From contig CM032121.1 of NCBI GenBank assembly GCA_018894105.1, positions 28,620,230-28,684,229 on the forward strand: a stretch of DNA of 64,000 nucleotides, in the 5' to 3' direction. A program made the position numbers and the translations under genes. The stretch comes from Jacaranda mimosifolia (taxonomy: Eukaryota > Streptophyta > Magnoliopsida > Lamiales > Bignoniaceae). The notes below the pieces were generated by a model, which had not been told where the DNA came from, searched no databases, and saw only the letters and a list, made by a program, of their open reading frames with translations. This document shows, in pieces, positions 61,160 to 64,000 of this stretch. Every line of letters begins with the position of its first letter. Position 1 is the stretch's first letter.

Positions 61160-62195
61160 AGGTAAGTATGTCCTTATGATGTAATACGATTTTACTTGAA
61201 TTTTGCGTATATGAAATTTTATGATATATGATAATCAAAATTAAGACTAACAAATTTAGAGTTATGAACATTGAGGCCTTATATTGTTGTTTTATTTTAT
61301 TATTTTGTCACTTGTCATGTTTAGAATGATTAGTTGAGTTGAATTAAGTTACAAGAATTATAATTTTTAAAATTTTACTGTGTTTTATTTCAACATGTGA
61401 GTTCTTGTATATGTAAATAATTAGGAGAACTTTTAGTTTGGAGATTATTATGGGATTTTCCATTTAAAGTCGTGTTATTAGAAAAAAAAATGATATATTA
61501 CATACTGTTTAAACTCATTTGGTAATATAGCTAACGAATTAAATGAAATGTCTTTTTATTTTCAATATTATCTTCTATAATATTTTGTGTAGTTTATGTT
61601 GGACAAGAGATGGTATCATACAAATCTTTTATTGGGTATTGCAACTTCCTCTTATGAATTGTGCTATTATTTTTTGCAGCTTTTTTTATGTTATATTAAA
61701 CCTTTGTTTTTCCTATGTACCATACTTATCCAATCTAAGAAAAAATAGATGTATAGTGATTGGTTAAACATATGTAATATCTAATTTGATGTTCTTCATA
61801 TTCACAGTATGTTGTGCAATCATTTTTTGCATATTGTTGGAAGTAGCCTACTTTCTAATGAAGTTGACAATAATTAAGGAAGATGTTTTGCAGATCTCTT
61901 TTGTCACTTGAACGATAATACTTCTTCAAAACTTAACACTTTTGTTTGATTCATATATCCATTTGGTTATCATTGCTTTGGTAGCTAGCTTGAATTTAAG
62001 ATTATTGTTTTGAAATTATATTTATGCCTATGGATGGATGGATGTGGTTAGTATTATGTCTATGGATGGATTGATGTGCTTGCTTTCTTGTTTACTGAAG
62101 AAATGACTTTGAATTATTTATAATTAGGAAGTTGGTATACTTCACATTTTAATTTCTTCTACAAATTCATATCCAAATTTAGCTATTGAATAGGG
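61160..62195. other. CACTA right arm, non-coding
   Basis: AT-rich, no supported gene. The 74-residue ORF at 61543-61767 matches nothing. GATGGATGGATG repeats lie near 62032-62045 and 62063-62075. Confidence 0.4.
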
Positions 62196-62930
62196 GAAAA
62201 AAACACTTTTTGTAACAAAAGTATATTGTTACAAAAATAATTTATTGGTAACGAAATTTGTTTGTTACTTTTCTTAATCATAACAAACTAATTTGATGTA
62301 TCTATAATGAATTATTTTATTTATTTGTAACGAATTATTTACCAATTCGTAATAAATAATTAGTCAATCTTAATTAAGAAATTAATTATTTGTAACCAAT
62401 TCATTGCCTATTTGTCACAAAATATTTTAATCTTATAAGTCATAGGTAACGAAACATTTAGTTGTATATACTAATTGTAACAAAACTCTTAATATCTTTT
62501 GTAACGAAATTGTTAATTATGTATTCTATTAGTAACAAGAAGCTTATTAAAATAAAAATATTATTTAACTAATCATAACCAAATTTTTTGTTACACAAAC
62601 AATTTGTAATGAAACTAAAATAAATAAATAACATTATTGTAATATGCATTGGTAACAAAAAATAAAAGGCGACAAAACTGCCAACATTTTGGAAACTAGG
62701 TATTTTGTTACGCTATACAAATCTTGTTTTATCACTAATATGAAACTTTTTGTTATGATAAATTTCGTCGCCATAAGGTCATCATTCGTAACGAACCATA
62801 AATTTAGTTACTAAAACTTTGTGCGACGGACTTTAACACACAAAACCTCGGTAACGAAAAATTCGTTACCAATAGTTTGTGTAACGAATTTCAGCATTAT
62901 GGTAAAGAAATTAGTCAATACTAAAAGTAT
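62196..62930. repeat. Right subterminal repeats of the CACTA element
   Basis: Many copies of GTTAC, GTAACGAA, TTTGTTAC and TTGTAACAAA in both orientations, denser toward 62780-62900, mirroring 38886-39215. Confidence 0.8.
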
Positions 62931-62947
62931 AATTTGTTGTAGTGGAT

Positions 62948-64000
62948 CCAATTGGATTGGAGTTAATTAGTTTTTTTGAGGATGTTGATTCCTACTTAGA
63001 TTTGATTTTTGAAGCATGTCTCAGCAATTTAATTTTCATTTTTAAAGATTTTATAATCTAAAATTTTGTAAAATGTATGTGGAATTATGATATGGAGGTG
63101 TCCATGTGGTTAGAGAAGGCAACAATGTGGAAAAGCACAAATTAGTGCCAAAGGAGCCTCACTAGCAAGGTTGCTGCCAGGATGCCTAACCCCTAGTGCA
63201 CAGTGAGCATGTTGTACGTGCGTACCTGGGGGGCAGCAGCCTGCCGCTAGGCTTCCTTGGCACAATTTTTTGTGTATTTCTTGAATTTTGGCCTCTCAAA
63301 TCATAATTGTTCCATGTAATTTTGAGACATAAATGTTATGTAAGTACTCAAATTTATGTTGGACATTTTTGCTTGCTTTTAAAGTCAAATTTAAGATAAT
63401 CTTCAAGTTTGTGCAAAAATGAGATGCATAATGATTATGCTTATTTTTGCCCCTACTTATTTGTTTATAAGATAAGTATTTAATTGACTGAGTTGACTGT
63501 CAATTCTTATTATTATTCATTTGATTATTGAGTGGATTATGGATGATGAATGGGGATGAACATAAGTCTTTAAATTGATTTTATTTGTTTCAAAGTTGTT
63601 TGAAAATGGTTGTATTAAATGGGGCTCGTATGCCTCTTGATATTTTACCTTGTAATTGTTACAAGAGTAGAGCTCTAGCGGTGAGGATTTCTTTTCTCTT
63701 GTAAAATGTTGCAAAGAGACAAGGAGGCCAAGAGAATCAAGGAGTCTTGAAGACCTATGCATGTATGGCATACAATCTTTTAATAGATAGGATTTAATCA
63801 ACTTAGTTAAAATCAACTAAGTAATGCACCTATGGCTCTAAGTGCACTACTTGGTTAAGGCTCATGGTCATCCCACCATAGGAGCATGCTAGACACATTT
63901 AGTTATTTATGCTTTTCTTTATCCTATTGGTATATGAAATAAATGGTTATGATATAGAGAACCTAAATAAGAAGATAAAATTGATGAGATCTTTCAAAGC
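62948..64000 (+). other. Copia leader, second part
   Basis: Continuation of the outer copia leader after the CACTA insertion. It matches the inverted leader of the inner copia (50280-51000), for example in the words CATCCCACCATAGGAGCATG and AGGAGCATGCTAGAC near 63870. The 99-residue minus ORF at 63517-63816 has no counterpart and is probably chance. Confidence 0.75.
63145..63263. repeat. Inverted repeat in the copia leader
   Basis: GTGCCAAAGGAGCC (63145-63158) pairs with GGCTTCCTTGGCAC (63250-63263), and inner TTGCTGCC pairs with GGCAGCAG. The RNA could form a long hairpin of about 119 bases between the primer site and gag. Confidence 0.6.

Larger units (their letters stand above)
38870..62944 (+). 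mobile_element. CACTA (En/Spm-type) DNA transposon with captured exon
   Basis: The ends are perfect 14-base inverted repeats, CACTACAACAAATT at 38870-38883 and its complement at 62931-62944, with looser similarity for about ten bases more. The 3-bp duplication GAT flanks both sides (38867-38869 and 62945-62947). Both ends carry GTAAC/GTTAC subterminal repeats. Inside are a TNP2 transposase pseudogene and a TnpA-like gene, both on plus. The total is 24,075 bp, of which 10,159 bp is a later copia insertion, leaving about 13.9 kb of CACTA sequence. Confidence 0.93.
36358..64000 (+). mobile_element. Outer copia element, 2.2-kb LTR, interrupted and running off the window
   Basis: The 5' LTR (36358-38565) and primer site are followed by leader sequence to 38866. 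The leader resumes at 62948 after the CACTA insertion and matches the leader of the inner copia (complement of 50280-51000). For example, 63356-63550 and the complement of 50690-50950 share the TTGGACATTTTT start and the GGATGATGAATRRRGATGAAC-type end. The window stops just where gag should begin. The 3' half is outside. Confidence 0.85.

Overview
This window is plant nuclear heterochromatin-like DNA, built almost entirely of nested transposable elements. The evidence is plant LTR-retrotransposon lineages (Ty1/copia with a tRNA-iMet primer site, Ty3/gypsy of the Tat type), a CACTA/En-Spm element, a Mutator-like (MULE) transposase, plant-type TATA boxes and splice sites, and AT-rich spacers. 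I cannot name the species. I see no intact host gene, rRNA gene or functional tRNA gene.

Layout. 1-1771 is the 3' end of a decayed copia element (pol remnant plus 3' LTR). 1772-4028 is AT-rich spacer with a 188-bp tandem duplication. 4034-18069 is a complete but dead Tat-type Ty3/gypsy element bounded by a perfect 5-bp target duplication (ATAAG). It carries gag, protease, RT/RNase H, a second archaeal-type RNase H, integrase, a 90-bp tandem array and an antisense gene with its own TATA box. Its 3' LTR is split by a copia LTR plus LTR fragment (14658-17786, TSD TGCCC). 18075-36357 is AT-rich; it contains a MULE transposase pseudogene (23690-25760, +) and a Ulp1-like cysteine protease pseudogene (about 30990-33740, -). 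Between them lie a probable solo LTR (25952-29124) and a 445-473-bp tandem array. 36358 to the window end is a 2.2-kb-LTR copia element on the plus strand. It is interrupted just after its primer site by a CACTA element (38870-62944, TIR CACTACAACAAATT, TSD GAT), which is itself interrupted by another member of the same copia family on the minus strand (43657-53815).

The CACTA element has GTAAC-type subterminal repeats, a TNP2 transposase pseudogene, a multi-exon TnpA-like gene with a small MITE in an intron, and a captured host exon. That exon is the C-terminal exon of the splicing factor SF3b subunit 3 (SAP130/SF3B3), with its upstream splice acceptor.

All protein-coding regions I recognise carry stops or frameshifts, and many of the stops look like C-to-T changes expected from methylated repeats. 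The most interesting items are the antisense gene of the Tat element, the captured SF3B3 exon, the Ulp1-like protease whose catalytic Cys position reads Tyr next to a MULE, and the three-level nest in which a copia family re-enters its own member through a CACTA element.
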